This document shows positions 43,007-54,203 of a stretch of DNA of 64,000 nt, piece by piece (positions within the stretch are counted from its first letter, which is position 1; each line of letters begins with the position of its first letter). The stretch lies in contig JARUPY010000606.1 in the NCBI GenBank assembly GCA_029817715.1, positions 8,742,001 through 8,806,000 on the forward strand, read 5' to 3'. The stretch comes from Melastoma dodecandrum. Lineage: Eukaryota; Streptophyta; Magnoliopsida; Myrtales; Melastomataceae. The notes under the pieces are model-generated. The model did no database searches. It saw only the letters and a list, made by a program, of their open reading frames with translations, and was not told the DNA's origin. Made by a program: the position numbers and the translations under genes.

Positions 43007-45034
43007 CTAATGTCCTCCTCGCCTACTTTTGCGCGAGTAGAAGCGCCCAAACCTCCGAGAGACCATTTGCGGGAGCTGAGAAATCTGCGAGTTATCTGCA
43101 TCGCTTACTGGTAGTCGTTGGTTCCTGGTCTTCCTTGGAGCCACGGGAATGGATGACGTAGAGATATGTGCTAATGGAGTCCGAAAGGCATCCACATGAG
43201 TCGGATCAAGCACAAGAGACGGGTACACCCCATCCTCCTACGACTGCATAATAAACTCATCAATATCAAACATGTTAACCCGATCCTCATCGTCCTCCTC
43301 CTCCCCATCCTCCTCCTGCTCCTCCTGCTCCTGCTCCTTCTCCTCCTCTTGCTCGACCTGTTGTGCTTGTTCTGCTGGCTCTTCTTGAAAGTCGTTCTCT
43401 TCCTGTTGCCCTTCACCCCGTCCATACAAACGCATCGGGGTAAACTCTCTCAAGAAGCTATGGCCCTTGCGAGAAATACCAGCGATGTGCTGTAATTCCG
43501 AGGGGTAACCTCTCTCTGATCGAACAGAAATCTCGGCATTGTTGCGTCTGCGAAGAAATTATGTCAGTACAATAATTTTTGCATTAATGAAGATCATTGT
43601 TATTGTACTTACCAATATGCTCAACATGATGCCTGTATGCGATAGGTAAGGACGAGAGTGACGCATGTACCATGTACTGTAGTCCTCGTCCTGTTCCCAG
43701 TGCAAAGGAACGATGTGGCTACCTCTGTGATGCCACAACTCAATGTACTTGGCGTGAATGTGCATCCAATTATCGAACTGCTTTTCTCGCATGTCAATTC
43801 AATGAAGGCGTGCTTCAGTATAGCAGGTACAGGGTATTAGATCGTCTCCACATTGGCGAGTGAATCTGTCTGGAAAGTGCCATTCGACCACGGAGAAGCA
43901 AATGAGCAGGACACGTGCTCGCCAGCTTTCTTGACTGTCCAAGTAGTAGTCAGGTAATCTGGCACGTATATCATCCGTACATGAATGGGAAACAACCTAA
44001 AAAATAACCAAACATTATCAATCAACCAAACTTCGACAATTAAGAAATTGAAATAACATAAAGTCGAAGAAAATACCTGTCGAGGACTCTGTATGTCTAA
44101 TGCTTCTCTAATCACTGATAAAACATGCGTGGCGACAGTTCTGGTGTCTAGATCTGCACCCCATCGATATGCTAAAGGGCATTCCCTGCCTTTGCCTGCT
44201 CCGGCGTCTAAGGGGAGACAAATGGGGAAACCTATCCCATGCCCTAGCAAAACTAAACAACCCCCCACCTACAATGCCTGCTTGTCTGAGGCTCTACATA
44301 CTGTCTATACAACCATGCCAAACAAGCTGATCCCAAACAGTAAATACCACAATCGTCGAAATCCTCAACTAATGGTAGCCACATGAGATGAACTAAGTTG
44401 TCCGACTTGTCGGAAAAAAGCATGGACCCTATTAGCTGCAGTATGTATGCCCTAGTATGCATACGTACCTACTCATCTGGTGCTTGGGGATGTAGCACGT
44501 CAAAACAGGAGGCCCACCAACTCATCTTAATCCTTCCCGCTTTCATGTCAGTTCTGCCCGGAACCTCCCCAAGTAAATGGGCGCATACAACTGCAAAATT
44601 GAAGCCGATGAAGCCTATGATAGGGTCCCCTTCAATCGGCAATTCGAGCTGAATCGCCACATCCTCCAATGTCATTGTCATCTCTCCATTATCCACATGG
44701 AAAGTATGAGTCTTGGGCCTCCATCTCTCAACTAATGCCATAATGAGAGCATGATCCAGCTAAATGAATGGCAGCTTCGCAACTCCGAAAAATCCGGCCC
44801 GTCGAAGGTACACATCCATACGGGGGTCTCGCATTATTTTTTTGATGCTGCTTTCATGGTGGCGACATTTCAATACATTGTTCTGAAAAAAATGAAATGT
44901 CAAATGATTAGTAACGAAATCCAAAATAAACGAAAGGATAAATATGATAAACATACCTCCGCATATGATGAATCCCAAACAACGGAAGAACGATGTTGAT
45001 CCTGGGAGTGCAATACATGTGGTCCTGGCTCCAT
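43007..45034 (-). pseudogene. MAIN/PPP7-long-form-like plant mobile domain gene (broken)
   Basis: Starts at ATG 45034 (MEPGPHVLHSQDQHRSSVVW), exon 1 44957-45034, then a C-type plant mobile domain: YLRRAGFFGVAKLPFI, LVERWRPKTHTFH, MTMTLEDVAIQLELPIEGD, HTRAYILQLIGSMLF, GGCLVLLGHGIGFP, LICFSVVEWHFPDRF, WHHRGSHIVPLHW. An acidic, Gln/Glu-rich tail is at ~43240-43450. Stops interrupt at 44760, 44469, 44269 and one near 43803, and a frame change lies near 44290. Three of the stops are TAG where relatives carry Gln. Host MAIN/MAIL1 proteins silence transposons and maintain meristems; the role of the transposon-borne versions is unknown. Confidence 0.75.
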
Positions 45035-45124
45035 AGCACAACCTGCAAAGAAAAATGTAAATTATAGATATATATACAAGCGTTTATATTAAATGGTACT
45101 AAGCGTATAAATAATTGATATCAA

Positions 45125-47767
45125 TAAGCCTTACAAGTTCATTTATTTGGATAACTTCGCCTATTATGTCCCCCTCTTTTACAAAAACCACAGGTCAACT
45201 TAGTTTTGCGTTCTCTCACATTCATGTTATTATGGATGCGAGAGGATCTTGGTCTCCCTTTTGGTCGTGCCCTTTCAGGGTTTGGAACGACAGTTGGTAA
45301 TGAATACTCACCACAATCTTCCTTACAATCAAATGATGCCCATGTAGATGAGTATAAGCCTTTTGATTAGCCCAACTGTAAATATTGTGAATACTATCGG
45401 ACCCATCCACGTTCACAAAAGCGAAACAAGCAAGGGCGTGTGAACTGGACAAGTGGGGAATGTTGGGGTGAACCAGAAAGTATCCGGTAGGTTTGCCATT
45501 TCTTGCATGAACACCTCTTGTGTCACATGAAGACGTTGTTTGTCTTATAATTCCCTCTGATTGTGACAACAAACGTACCTTCGCCGCGATCTATAAGGGT
45601 GACTTGGTGATTTTGAGCCTTCTTTATTCCCTTATTTAAACGGTTCATTACAACTTTAGTGATTTTTTCTCCTCTGTTTATCGCCGCGTCAACCTCATTT
45701 CTTATATTATTCCAATACGTGACACAATTGTAGAATGTCTTTCTCACTAAAGCAAATACCATAAGCGATCGTGCACCCCTCAAAACAGTATTGTAGCTCT
45801 CGTTTAAATTCGTCGTCATTATCCCCAATGGTAGTTCCCATCGAAACTCATAATCCATTGACTCTTATATATCTCATCAAAAAACCCTGCTGACTCTGGA
45901 ATACTTTTCAAAATATGACGCAAATATTACTTCATCCTTGGCGCCATATATTTCCTTGCAGCAATAGCTAGCCTTTTTTTATCACGGAGGTTCTTGTATC
46001 TCGTGTTGAAGTTTCTAGCTACATAACGTATACAACACCTCCACTGTGCAAAAGGTAGCGTCCAACCTATTTCGACATCGTTTATCGCCGCTAAAATACC
46101 GGAATGCCTATCTGAAATCAAACATACGCCCTGACAATCATCACCAATGACGTAACGTTTAAGGCATTTCAGAAACCATCCCCACGACTGATAGCTTTCT
46201 TCATCGACGATTGAAAATACGAGAGGAACGATATGATTGCTGCCATCCAAACTACAAGCAATTAACAACTTATGTTTGTATTTACCGTCAATACTGACTA
46301 CAGGGCGACAATAGCGAAATGTTGTTACTGCATGACCAAAACACCAGAATACCCTCTGAAAAATAAATTGGGAATCGCCAACCATGTATGAACCTCCCCA
46401 ATCAACGCAAGTATTGGGGTTAGAAGCACGAACCACGTTCAACAAATGAGGCAACTCATTGTATGATTCATCCTAATCTCCATATATCCACAAAATCGCT
46501 TTTCTTTTGGCATCCCACACCCTTCTCCTAGGGACTTCATATCCATATTTCTCCTTAACGACATTGCAAAGGACAGCAACTTTAACTTCCGGAGTTTCAC
46601 TACAAACGCCCTAAATAACGGATCCATGAAATTTGAATCCAACCGCACATGATCACGCGAGAAAACGAGGTTGACGCAACTGTGGGGTTGTCCAACTAAT
46701 GTCTCATCAAACTCATCGTCATATGCTTTTTGTATCGTCCTTAATCTCCACTTACAGCCCTTGTCGTATTATGAACAACATATATTTCATAATTTCTTCG
46801 TGGATACAACAACCTCATAATTGCAGTGCCTTAGAATATGGAAATTGTTCACCGCATATATGAGTTGTTTCTTATCGCCGGACCTCATTCCCTTACAAAA
46901 TTCATCAATAAGGTCAGTCGCATCGACAAGTGGGTGAAAATCCCACTTATCAACTCTCTCTTGTACGACTTCGAGATACTCATTATAAAATGGCAGGGCT
47001 TTCTCTTTTCGTGCATTTCGTGCACTAGACCCTTCACCCAATTCCACAACCATGATCATCTGATTGTCGACATTTTTTTCATCTGACATCCCAATGTCGG
47101 CATTCACGTCGTTGAACAACTCGTCATCAGTGTCGTCATCTACATCAAAATTCATGATATCATCATGGATATTGCGTTCATCTTCCACTGGAGCATTAGA
47201 ACATTCGTCAACCGGATAACATCTCTCTACTTCAGCCTGACAATTTCATTTCCAATTACATCATCCATATGACGATCAACATCTACCGGAATAGTGGAAC
47301 ATTGTCCGATTGAATAACACCGTTCTAACTTCCGCCTCAACATTTTCAATTTGGCGACCAACAACCATATGACGATTCACTTCCTTATTACGCTTTACCT
47401 CCACCATTCTAGACTCACCATGCGACACCATTACATCAGATAAAGCCAAAACATATATCTGTTGCGTATGTCTTGGATATGCAAGAGCAAACTTCATCAG
47501 CAATCTCACATCTTTATCTATTTTAATAGGCACCAGATAATACTTGACATCAATATTATTGAACTCCATAACCGGATACTTATGTGCAATATGTAGTGAA
47601 ATTGCTAATTGTAAACCGATAGCATCGCATATAATGCGCTCAAAACTATCGTAATTCACGAATTCATGGACTTCTATTTTTGTTATTGGACCTTTATCAC
47701 AACCAACTCCGTTTGGTCCATTAACAATATTGCCATTGTAAAAGATCAATAGCTCAATTGACGACAT
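45125..47767 (-). pseudogene. MuDR-type MULE transposase (broken)
   Basis: Starts MSSIELLIFYNGNIV at 47767 and proceeds through the MuDR N-terminal domain, the DNA-binding region (47188-46787; DEFCKGMRSGDKKQLIYAVN), the DDE core (PVVSIDGKYKHKLLIA, CLISDRHSGI, TTNLNESYNTVL) and a zinc knuckle where CGFCKRGGHNRRSYPNK has Tyr in place of the last Cys (~45150-45200). The frame changes near 47276, 46450 and 45880, so it cannot encode a transposase. All three acidic residues are still readable in the fragments. Confidence 0.8.
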
Positions 47768-48180
47768 TGAAAGTTGATACCTATAACAATTGAGCTACCA
47801 AATTAGAATAATGTAGTTTCACAATTGATCCAACAATATTTCAAAATTATAACAATCTATCTAATAGGCAATTACATGTTACTTAGCTTAGTTACATTTA
47901 ACTTAGGTTAAATATATGTTACTTAATGTAATTCGATGTTACATAGCTTAATCAAATGTTAATTAAATTCATTTGATTTTAATTATCTTAATTACATGCT
48001 AACTAGCTTGAATTAGATGTTGATCACCTTAATTACATTCCTTTTAACAAAATTATGTCAACTACTAAAAAGTTAATCAAATAAACCTTAATTGACCATA
48101 ATTAATCAAATAAACACTAATTTACCGTCATTATTAGAAAAACCCTAATTTACCAAAACTCTAACTAACCAAAACCCTAA
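47768..48180. repeat. AT-rich degenerate repeat in MULE-2
   Basis: Loose repeats of TTACTTAGCTTAATTACAT-like and TTAATTAACC/ACCCTAATTTACC-like words between the transposase start and the GC-rich block. Confidence 0.45.
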
Positions 48181-48189
48181 TTAACTTAA

Positions 48190-48535
48190 TTAAACGTTTA
48201 CCTTACGGAAGCGGGGCGGGTCGAGATCGGGGTGTCGGAGTCGAGGACGGGCTAGTCGGGGACGTGGTGGCCGGGGACGGGTCGCTGACGTCGAGGGGTG
48301 GGTGGTCGGGGTCGAGGGGATTTCAGGAGAGACGAGCGGGGCTCGGGGTCGGGAGGCTCGCGCACAAGGGTTGGGAGGGTGCGGCGGGGGTCGGGAGGCT
48401 TGGGCGGGGCTCGGGGTCGGGAGGCCCGCGTGCGGAAGGTTCGAGGTCGGGAGGCTCGCGCGCGGAAGGTTCGGGGGCTCAAGAGGCTCGGGTTGTTTTT
48501 TGTCTCGATGGCCGAGTCCCCTCTTTAATTCTCGA
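48190..48535. repeat. GC-rich minisatellite in MULE-2
   Basis: An abrupt G-rich block (plus strand) made of imperfect copies of GGTCGGGAGGCTCGCG and GGGGCTCGGGGTCGGGAG. Long frames on both strands come from the lack of A/T and are not genes. It lies upstream of the minus-strand transposase start. Confidence 0.8.
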
Positions 48536-48745
48536 AGGAGTCGGCCTTTGTAAGGCCGATTTCCTTCACGCCCTATGAATGTCGGCCTTACAAAGGCCAA
48601 CGGTGAAGTTAGGTTTTTTTTTAAGCGTAGCGAAGTCGACCTTTATAAGGCCGACTTCGCTTCAGCTAAGATGAAATCGGCCTTACAAAGACCGATTTCC
48701 CTAATGATGGAAGTCGGCTTTTGTAAGGCCGATTTTGCCAAATTA
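48536..48745. repeat. Right array of palindromes in MULE-2
   Basis: Five variants of the same GGCCTT(TGT/ACA)AAGGCC unit as in 42440-42835, here at the other terminus. Confidence 0.85.
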
Positions 48746-48812
48746 GTTGGCGAATTTACAAACTAACGATCTTATTTGGTGAAATAGTTTTGACACTAAC
48801 GTTATTTTGTAA

Positions 48813-49891
48813 AGAAACTTTTCTTCACTTCTCTGCCAAGTTTTCACAATGATTCTTCATAGGAGCCCCGTGTGTTGGTGGCTTTTTTAATGGATGCCGC
48901 AGGGGGAGGGTACCATGCATGTTTAGCACTTGGATTTGCATGCAAATCCGAAGTATTGTTGTGGAATAGAACGGTATTAAAAAGATGGACCCGCCAGGCT
49001 TGATGTCTTGCAAATGAAGGATAATAGTACATTGATTTGTGTAAAGGTTGATTATAAACATGGGTTTTCCCTTTTGTTTGGAAACAAGGGATTTTCTTTA
49101 GGAATTTTGATTGGGGATGGGGGGGGGGTGGTCTTTGGCGTTTGGGTAAAAGGCGAAAGCTCTTTAAAACTTGTGGGAAAAATTATCAAATGGAAGAGTC
49201 GCAACACGACCATCACCATCGTATTAGGTGCTGGGAAAATGACCCCCAAATTATGGGGCAAATACGGGAAGGTCTCCACCGCAAGTGGGGATCCATTTAG
49301 TCTTAAAAGGATTCCATTTTGTGTGTGTGGGAGAGGGATTGTGATTTTGGATTTTGGGCACGCGTAGAAAGATAAAAAGGAGTAAGAAAAGAAGTGGGAT
49401 GGTGTTGGTGTTGGTGTTTGTGTGACATGTTTTGACAAAAGTCTCAATGGGGGGTTGAAGGTATCAAAATGTCATGTTCCTTTTCTTCACGATAATTATG
49501 TGTTTAGGATAGGAGTCGGGGAACAAAAACATTTCACCTTTTAATCCTATCATGATCTTCAAAACACATATAGTAAATAAAACAGGGAAAAAGTATTGCA
49601 TTAATTTTGGGATAGAGGGAAGATAAAAAATTTTCCTTTAAAATCAACGAAAAAAATATTTCCCTAAAAACTTGCTTCCCATCCTTTTCCTAGCGGTTGT
49701 TTGTCCTTTCCATCAGGCCCAATGTGGAGGGGAGGGGGAGATCAACATCACGTTTTCTTCGCCAAGTAAAAATGTACCCCAAAAACAAAAAAAAGAATTT
49801 TTTATTACACTTATTAATTTAAAAAGGATAAAAAAAAGTATTGCGTATCGTGTCGTGCTCCCGTCACCCCTTTCCCAAATTTCATTCCACG
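48813..49891. other. Intergenic
   Basis: AT-rich with G runs (~49117-49130). Frames near 49008-49447 on both strands have no family resemblance. No feature identified. Confidence 0.5.
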
Positions 49892-49898
49892 TATATAA
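49892..49898 (+). promoter_or_regulatory. TATA box of the LysM gene
   Basis: TATATAA 84 bp upstream of the ATG at 49982, followed by a (CA)n run (49901-49917). Confidence 0.5.
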
Positions 49899-49981
49899 AC
49901 ACACACACACACACACGATACCATAACAACAACAACAAACAATCACGTAGTTTCCTCCTCCTATTAGTCGGTTACTCTTTC

Positions 49982-50362
49982 ATGGCCTCCTCTCCCACCA
50001 CCGCCAACAACTCCCTCGCCCCTCCAACCCTGGCTTCCTTTCACAAGGCTGCCTCCTCCTGCTTTGCCCTCCTCTTCCTCCTCCTCCTCCTCCTCCTCTG
50101 CTTCCTCACCTCCTCTCCTAACCTCCCTCATGACTCCAGCAGCTTCACCACGACGAAGAGGGGGAGGCAGCTGCTCGACCAGCCTTGCGACGAGATATAC
50201 GTGGTAGGGGAGGGGGAGACACTCCACACCATTGGTGATAAGTGCGGGGACCCTTTCATCGTGGAGAGGAATCCCCACATCCAAGACCCCGATGACGTCT
50301 TCCCAGGACTCGTCATCAAGATCACCACACCCCCCAACAACTACAGGAAGCTCCTGAAGTAG
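49982..50362 (+). CDS. Small single-LysM protein, 126 aa
   Basis: Single exon. A leucine-rich hydrophobic segment (~residues 25-42, from a CTC microsatellite) serves as signal anchor or signal peptide. The C-terminal ~45 residues are one LysM domain: YVVGEGETLHTIGDKCGDPFIVERNPHIQDPDDVFPG (read in pieces: YVVGEGETLHTIGDKCGD; NPHIQDPDDVFPGLVIKI). It resembles the short plant LysM proteins such as At5g62150. LysM domains bind N-acetylglucosamine glycans; lack of a kinase domain means it is not a receptor by itself. The leucine run length is likely polymorphic. Confidence 0.8.
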   Translation: MASSPTTANNSLAPPTLASFHKAASSCFALLFLLLLLLLCFLTSSPNLPHDSSSFTTTKRGRQLLDQPCDEIYVVGEGETLHTIGDKCGDPFIVERNPHIQDPDDVFPGLVIKITTPPNNYRKLLK

Positions 50363-51040
50363 GTAGATTAAAGAAGTTGTCTACTCGTGTGTGGGTCTGT
50401 CTGTGCTTGTGATGGAAAAACAAAAGGGAGTAAAAAGTTGACCCCGTTAGTTTGAACTGTCTTCCCTCTCTATTTGGTAAATGTTCGTAGGCGGTACAAA
50501 TTATATATAGAACAAAAAAGTAAGGTCAAATTATGGAGAAGCAGATCATACCATCCTCCTCCTGTTTGTATGTTTCCGTTTGCTTTTTTGAGCTTTTATT
50601 AGATTTGAGCGGGTAAGTGGTTTAACAGGCAAAGCTCCAACGACACTTGATGATGTGGGAAGATGCGTTTGATGCTGGATAAAATGTCAAATCCACACAA
50701 AGAATTCGATACACGTCTTCTTCTAAGATAATCGTCTTACCCCGGGGGTTTTGGTTTAATAAGGGAATGGAATCCGAGGACCATTATTAATGGGGACAGT
50801 TTTTCTGGGGCACACACACCCTAAACCCTAAACCACCCCTTAAAAAATGTTTGGTATATACAATGGTTGTTGTATCCAATTGACAATACAAGTAAAATAC
50901 CAGACTACATTATAAAAACAAAACGCAAATTCCCTTCCTTTCTTCCCCCCATCTGAGAAGAATGGCTGGCTGCAAGGAACACCGGACCCACCTGACAACA
51001 AATTTAACCTTCATCCCCCACTAACGAACACCATCAATTT
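50363..51040. other. Intergenic with telo-box
   Basis: 3' flanks of the LysM and DUF662 genes. CCCTAAACCCTAAACC at 50819-50834 is a double telo-box/interstitial telomere-like motif. No gene. Confidence 0.55.
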
Positions 51041-53048
51041 TCAACTTCTCCCATCCACGTCGAACCCAGCACCAGTCCATCCTGGACCTGAAGACCCACG
51101 TCCTCTTGAATCCCCGGGATTTTTTCCCTTCCCTAGAAAGTGGACCTTCTTTCGCACCTTCTCTTCTCCTTCCCCAGCCGCACCCTTCACCAAAATTCCC
51201 CCAACGTTTTGTTTGTTTTCACCCCCACTAACTGGTTTCGGGGGAACTGTGGCTGCATTAACGGCTGCCGCACCATCCTTGATGGGTTCCATCAGAATCC
51301 CATCCTACACATCACCAAATGAGCAACTGCTCCTTGTTATGGATTTCCACTAACCAATCCACAAGTCTACCAAGGCTTTAGATGCTTCCGGCTACGATCC
51401 CCTACTAAACGTTGAGAATAACAATACTTTAACAGGAAAAAAAAAGGAGAGATCAGCAAACACTTACTTGAGTAGAAACTGGTGATGCTCTGCTTGGATT
51501 AAGAGCGGTAAGTCGTCTCTTCAGTTCCTCTAGTCTTGCAAACTGAGAATTACTGCTCTCTTGGACCTAATTAGTTGATGCCGTCAGATACACCTTCATC
51601 AGACAAAGCATTTCATATGTACAGGCAGGCAGTAGATTACCAAATTTGTCAAATCATCACAAAGCTTCTGTTTCAATTGTTCCTCTTCTTTTAAAGTCTG
51701 AGATGCTGCTTCCCACACCTGAAACATAGAAAACTATCTCAAGTCCACACGCAGAAAGGCAAATGACTTGCTTTTCCCACTGATCGGTACTCCCAGCCAT
51801 CTTAATTTCAGCGGACAGATTAATCCCATAGTTACCTATGGCGAGAACACGAAACCATAGCAAGAACAGCTGGATAGATGCCGTAAATATGGAATGCAAT
51901 ATAGGTTTTTCATACAGGGAGGTAGATGCACGGATTTCCAGTAAATAACTAAGACAACAGACCATTTCCATCTTATTAGGAGGAGGTTACAGAAACAAAT
52001 CAATAGCAATCCCACCAAATATCATATCACCACAAATGATTGAGAATCAGTAGACCCTTGAGCTTTTGGAAACTGGTAAAATTGTAGGGGTTCAGTGGGA
52101 CACAACCACGTAAACAACCAAAAGCGCGACAGACCTTACGTGCTTGTTCCTCTTTCTGCTTGGCAATTCGAACCTTCTCTGTGGATGCTTCTATTTTCTT
52201 TCTCAACAACTCAAGAGCTTAATGAGCAATAAAAAAATAACGTTGTCAGTCATAGGAAGCCACATTGTGAGGGTAAAAAATGATGATATCCACCAGGGAA
52301 AGCACCAACCTGCTTTTTTAGGTCCTGCCGTGAGCTTCAATTCCATGGACAGACTGGCAAGTTCTTTTTCAACATCACGTATTTTAGAATAATTTTCTTG
52401 TATATACCTGCAGACATATGCCGATGAACATTAGAAATGGATGTTGGCGAGCTAATTCTCGCATGTAAGGCAGATCCCTGCCGATAGACCTCCAGAAACC
52501 ACAGCGAAGAATCCTAACGCATACTAGTAACATACCAAAAAAAAAAAAAAAAAAAGATGAAGTATCACCGCTGAAGTCATTAAAGAAATAGCAGAACAAG
52601 GTTAGAAGTGGAGAAAATTCAAGGAACAGATGCAGCTAGCCCTTGTTCTAAGTCCAAAATCAGATAAAGATCCACCACAGTAATGAGAATGAAGAAACAG
52701 CTAAAGAGGACAGGATAGAGAGTGAATCGGCAATATATGAACCCCGAAGGATTTTACGGTAGAGCATAGGCACAAACAGAGAAGGGTGAATTGATATAAC
52801 CGCACAGCAAAGAATGGAAAGAGAAAAAGGAAGGAGAAGAGGAACGCACTTCCTCAATTGGAGCTGCTCTTCCTCGATGATCTGTGAAAAAGAAGAGCCA
52901 AGAAAGGGGAGGCGGTGAACGACAGAGAAAGGAAAGGGAAGGATGTGGGGTGGGGGACTGGGACCTTCTCGGTGTAGGCAATGACGGGAGCCTCGCGAGG
53001 GAGACCGTCGGGTCCGATCTCAGGAAGAAGCGAAGGGATTCTCGCCAT
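51041..53048 (-). CDS. DUF662 / ACIP1-like coiled-coil protein, 7 exons
   Basis: Exons (minus): 52965-53048, 52850-52881, 52310-52407, 52135-52217, 51641-51718, 51468-51566, 51041-51304; 245 residues, all GT-AG and in phase. N-terminus MARIPSLLPEIGPDGLPREA and VIAYTEK, then a continuous coiled coil (IIEEEQLQLRKYIQENYSK, ELKLTAGPKKAALELLRKK, AKQKEEQARK, LCDDLTNLVQESSNSQFARL, EELKRRLTALNPSRAS). The tail is Gly/Lys-rich and ends GWTGAGFDVDGRS. This is the plant DUF662 family, labelled RAB6-interacting golgin in databases; Arabidopsis ACIP1 of this family associates with microtubules and supports antibacterial defence. Function here is inferred. Confidence 0.88.
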
Positions 53049-54193
53049 TGCAGGAGAATTGCCGGATATCGTCTCGAATGAACTCTGCCGGGGCGTGGTT
53101 GGAATCGGACGGAGATTGAATCGACGACGACCCACCCCCGGCCAAAAGTCAAATCGACGGACCAGGGGGGGGAGGGAGGAGACTATATTTACCGTTTAAA
53201 GAAACAAGCTCTCCTCAGCTGGGCCGATCCGATCCGCAACAATATCATGGGCCGATAGACCCATTCATATCTCCATTTTTTTTTAAGGGATTTGTGTCTA
53301 ATCCTGAAAAAGGCCTCCCCCTTTAGTTGTGGAAGACAGACAATCAGTCATTGACATAACGCAAGGGAAAGCCACTGGTCAGTAATTAATTGTCCTTAAA
53401 ATGGAAAAGAAAAACAGAGACACATATAGACAGACAGCATTAGAAAAAATTGAGGACTCAGTTAATAAAGGATTCCTGCACATTTGTGTGTTTGTGATGT
53501 CTCCCTTTCCCTTGCCAATTTTGATTTTTTTTTTAAAAAAAAAATTAGGGTCTCTTTTATGACTGAAACAGCAGTGTGTGTTTGAAAGAAAAGCAGCGTG
53601 ATCCATTAGCTGCGCTTATCTCCTCCGATGTCATCCACGAACGTGAGATCAACTTGCTTTCGGTAAAGCAAGAGTTGACCACCATACCATCACAGAAACC
53701 CTAGTTGACTTATAATTGTGCTGATGGAAGGGGCGGGGGGGCATGCAGTGGAATCAACACAAAGACCCACAAAAGCATTTTACCCAAGGAGAGGGGACAA
53801 TATAATCTTTTTGGAGGGATAAATAACGTCATGATTCGGGGAGGCTGGCTATTCGGCCTCGACGAGAGAAGATGACACTAGTGTTGTTGGCTTCTTCCAT
53901 TATTAAGCAGTGTTTGTCTTCTCTTCTGCCCTCCTCCCCCATTTCCTGTTTTTCAAAGGGCGGATCCCTTTTTCTCTGTCAAAAACCACCCCCCATGATA
54001 TAAAAGCAGGTAGAGATGAATCATCATCATCCTCACCACAAAGTCGATGTTCCACTTTTTTATTTTGTTTTATTTTTTAAGTAAAACGTCTAATACAAAA
54101 TCCTCCGTTCGGATGCGTATGATATTATATATATATATAGAGAGAGAGTTGAGACGTTGACAGACTTGTGAATCATAGTTCTCGTAATCATTT
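53049..54193. other. Intergenic
   Basis: Promoter of the DUF662 gene (with GGGCCGA motifs near 53221 and 53248) and AT-rich sequence. No coding exon recognised. Confidence 0.5.
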
Positions 54194-54203
54194 ATTTTGT
54201 TTA

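Larger units (their letters stand above)
42374..48812. mobile_element. MULE-2: decayed MuDR-type element carrying a MAIN-like PMD gene
   Basis: The ends are inverted repeats: ACTATTTCACCAAATAA followed by GTTAGTTTG, ATTC.CCAACTAAT and the first palindromes at the left, inverted at the right (48706-48790). TIR similarity starts near AAAATAACATTA/AAAATAACGTTA. I could not find a convincing target-site duplication. Inside, on the minus strand, are a broken MuDR-type transposase (45125-47767) and a broken plant-mobile-domain gene of the MAIN/PPP7-long-form type (43007-45034). PMD genes inside Mutator-like elements are known in plants. Multiple stops and frameshifts show that the element is old. 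Confidence 0.8.

Noticed and set aside
43171..43495. Leu-rich plus-strand and Arg-rich minus-strand frames
   Set aside because: Shadows of the Glu/Gln-rich tail of the PMD pseudogene (43238-43453).
48190..48600. Pro/Arg- and Gly/Arg-rich frames on both strands
   Set aside because: Caused by the GC-rich minisatellite; all frames are open because A/T-containing stops are scarce.
42360..48825. Target-site duplication for MULE-2
   Set aside because: Bases outside the apparent termini (TTCTGTTCT side versus GTAAAGAAA side) do not match at 8-10 bp; the exact ends are uncertain.
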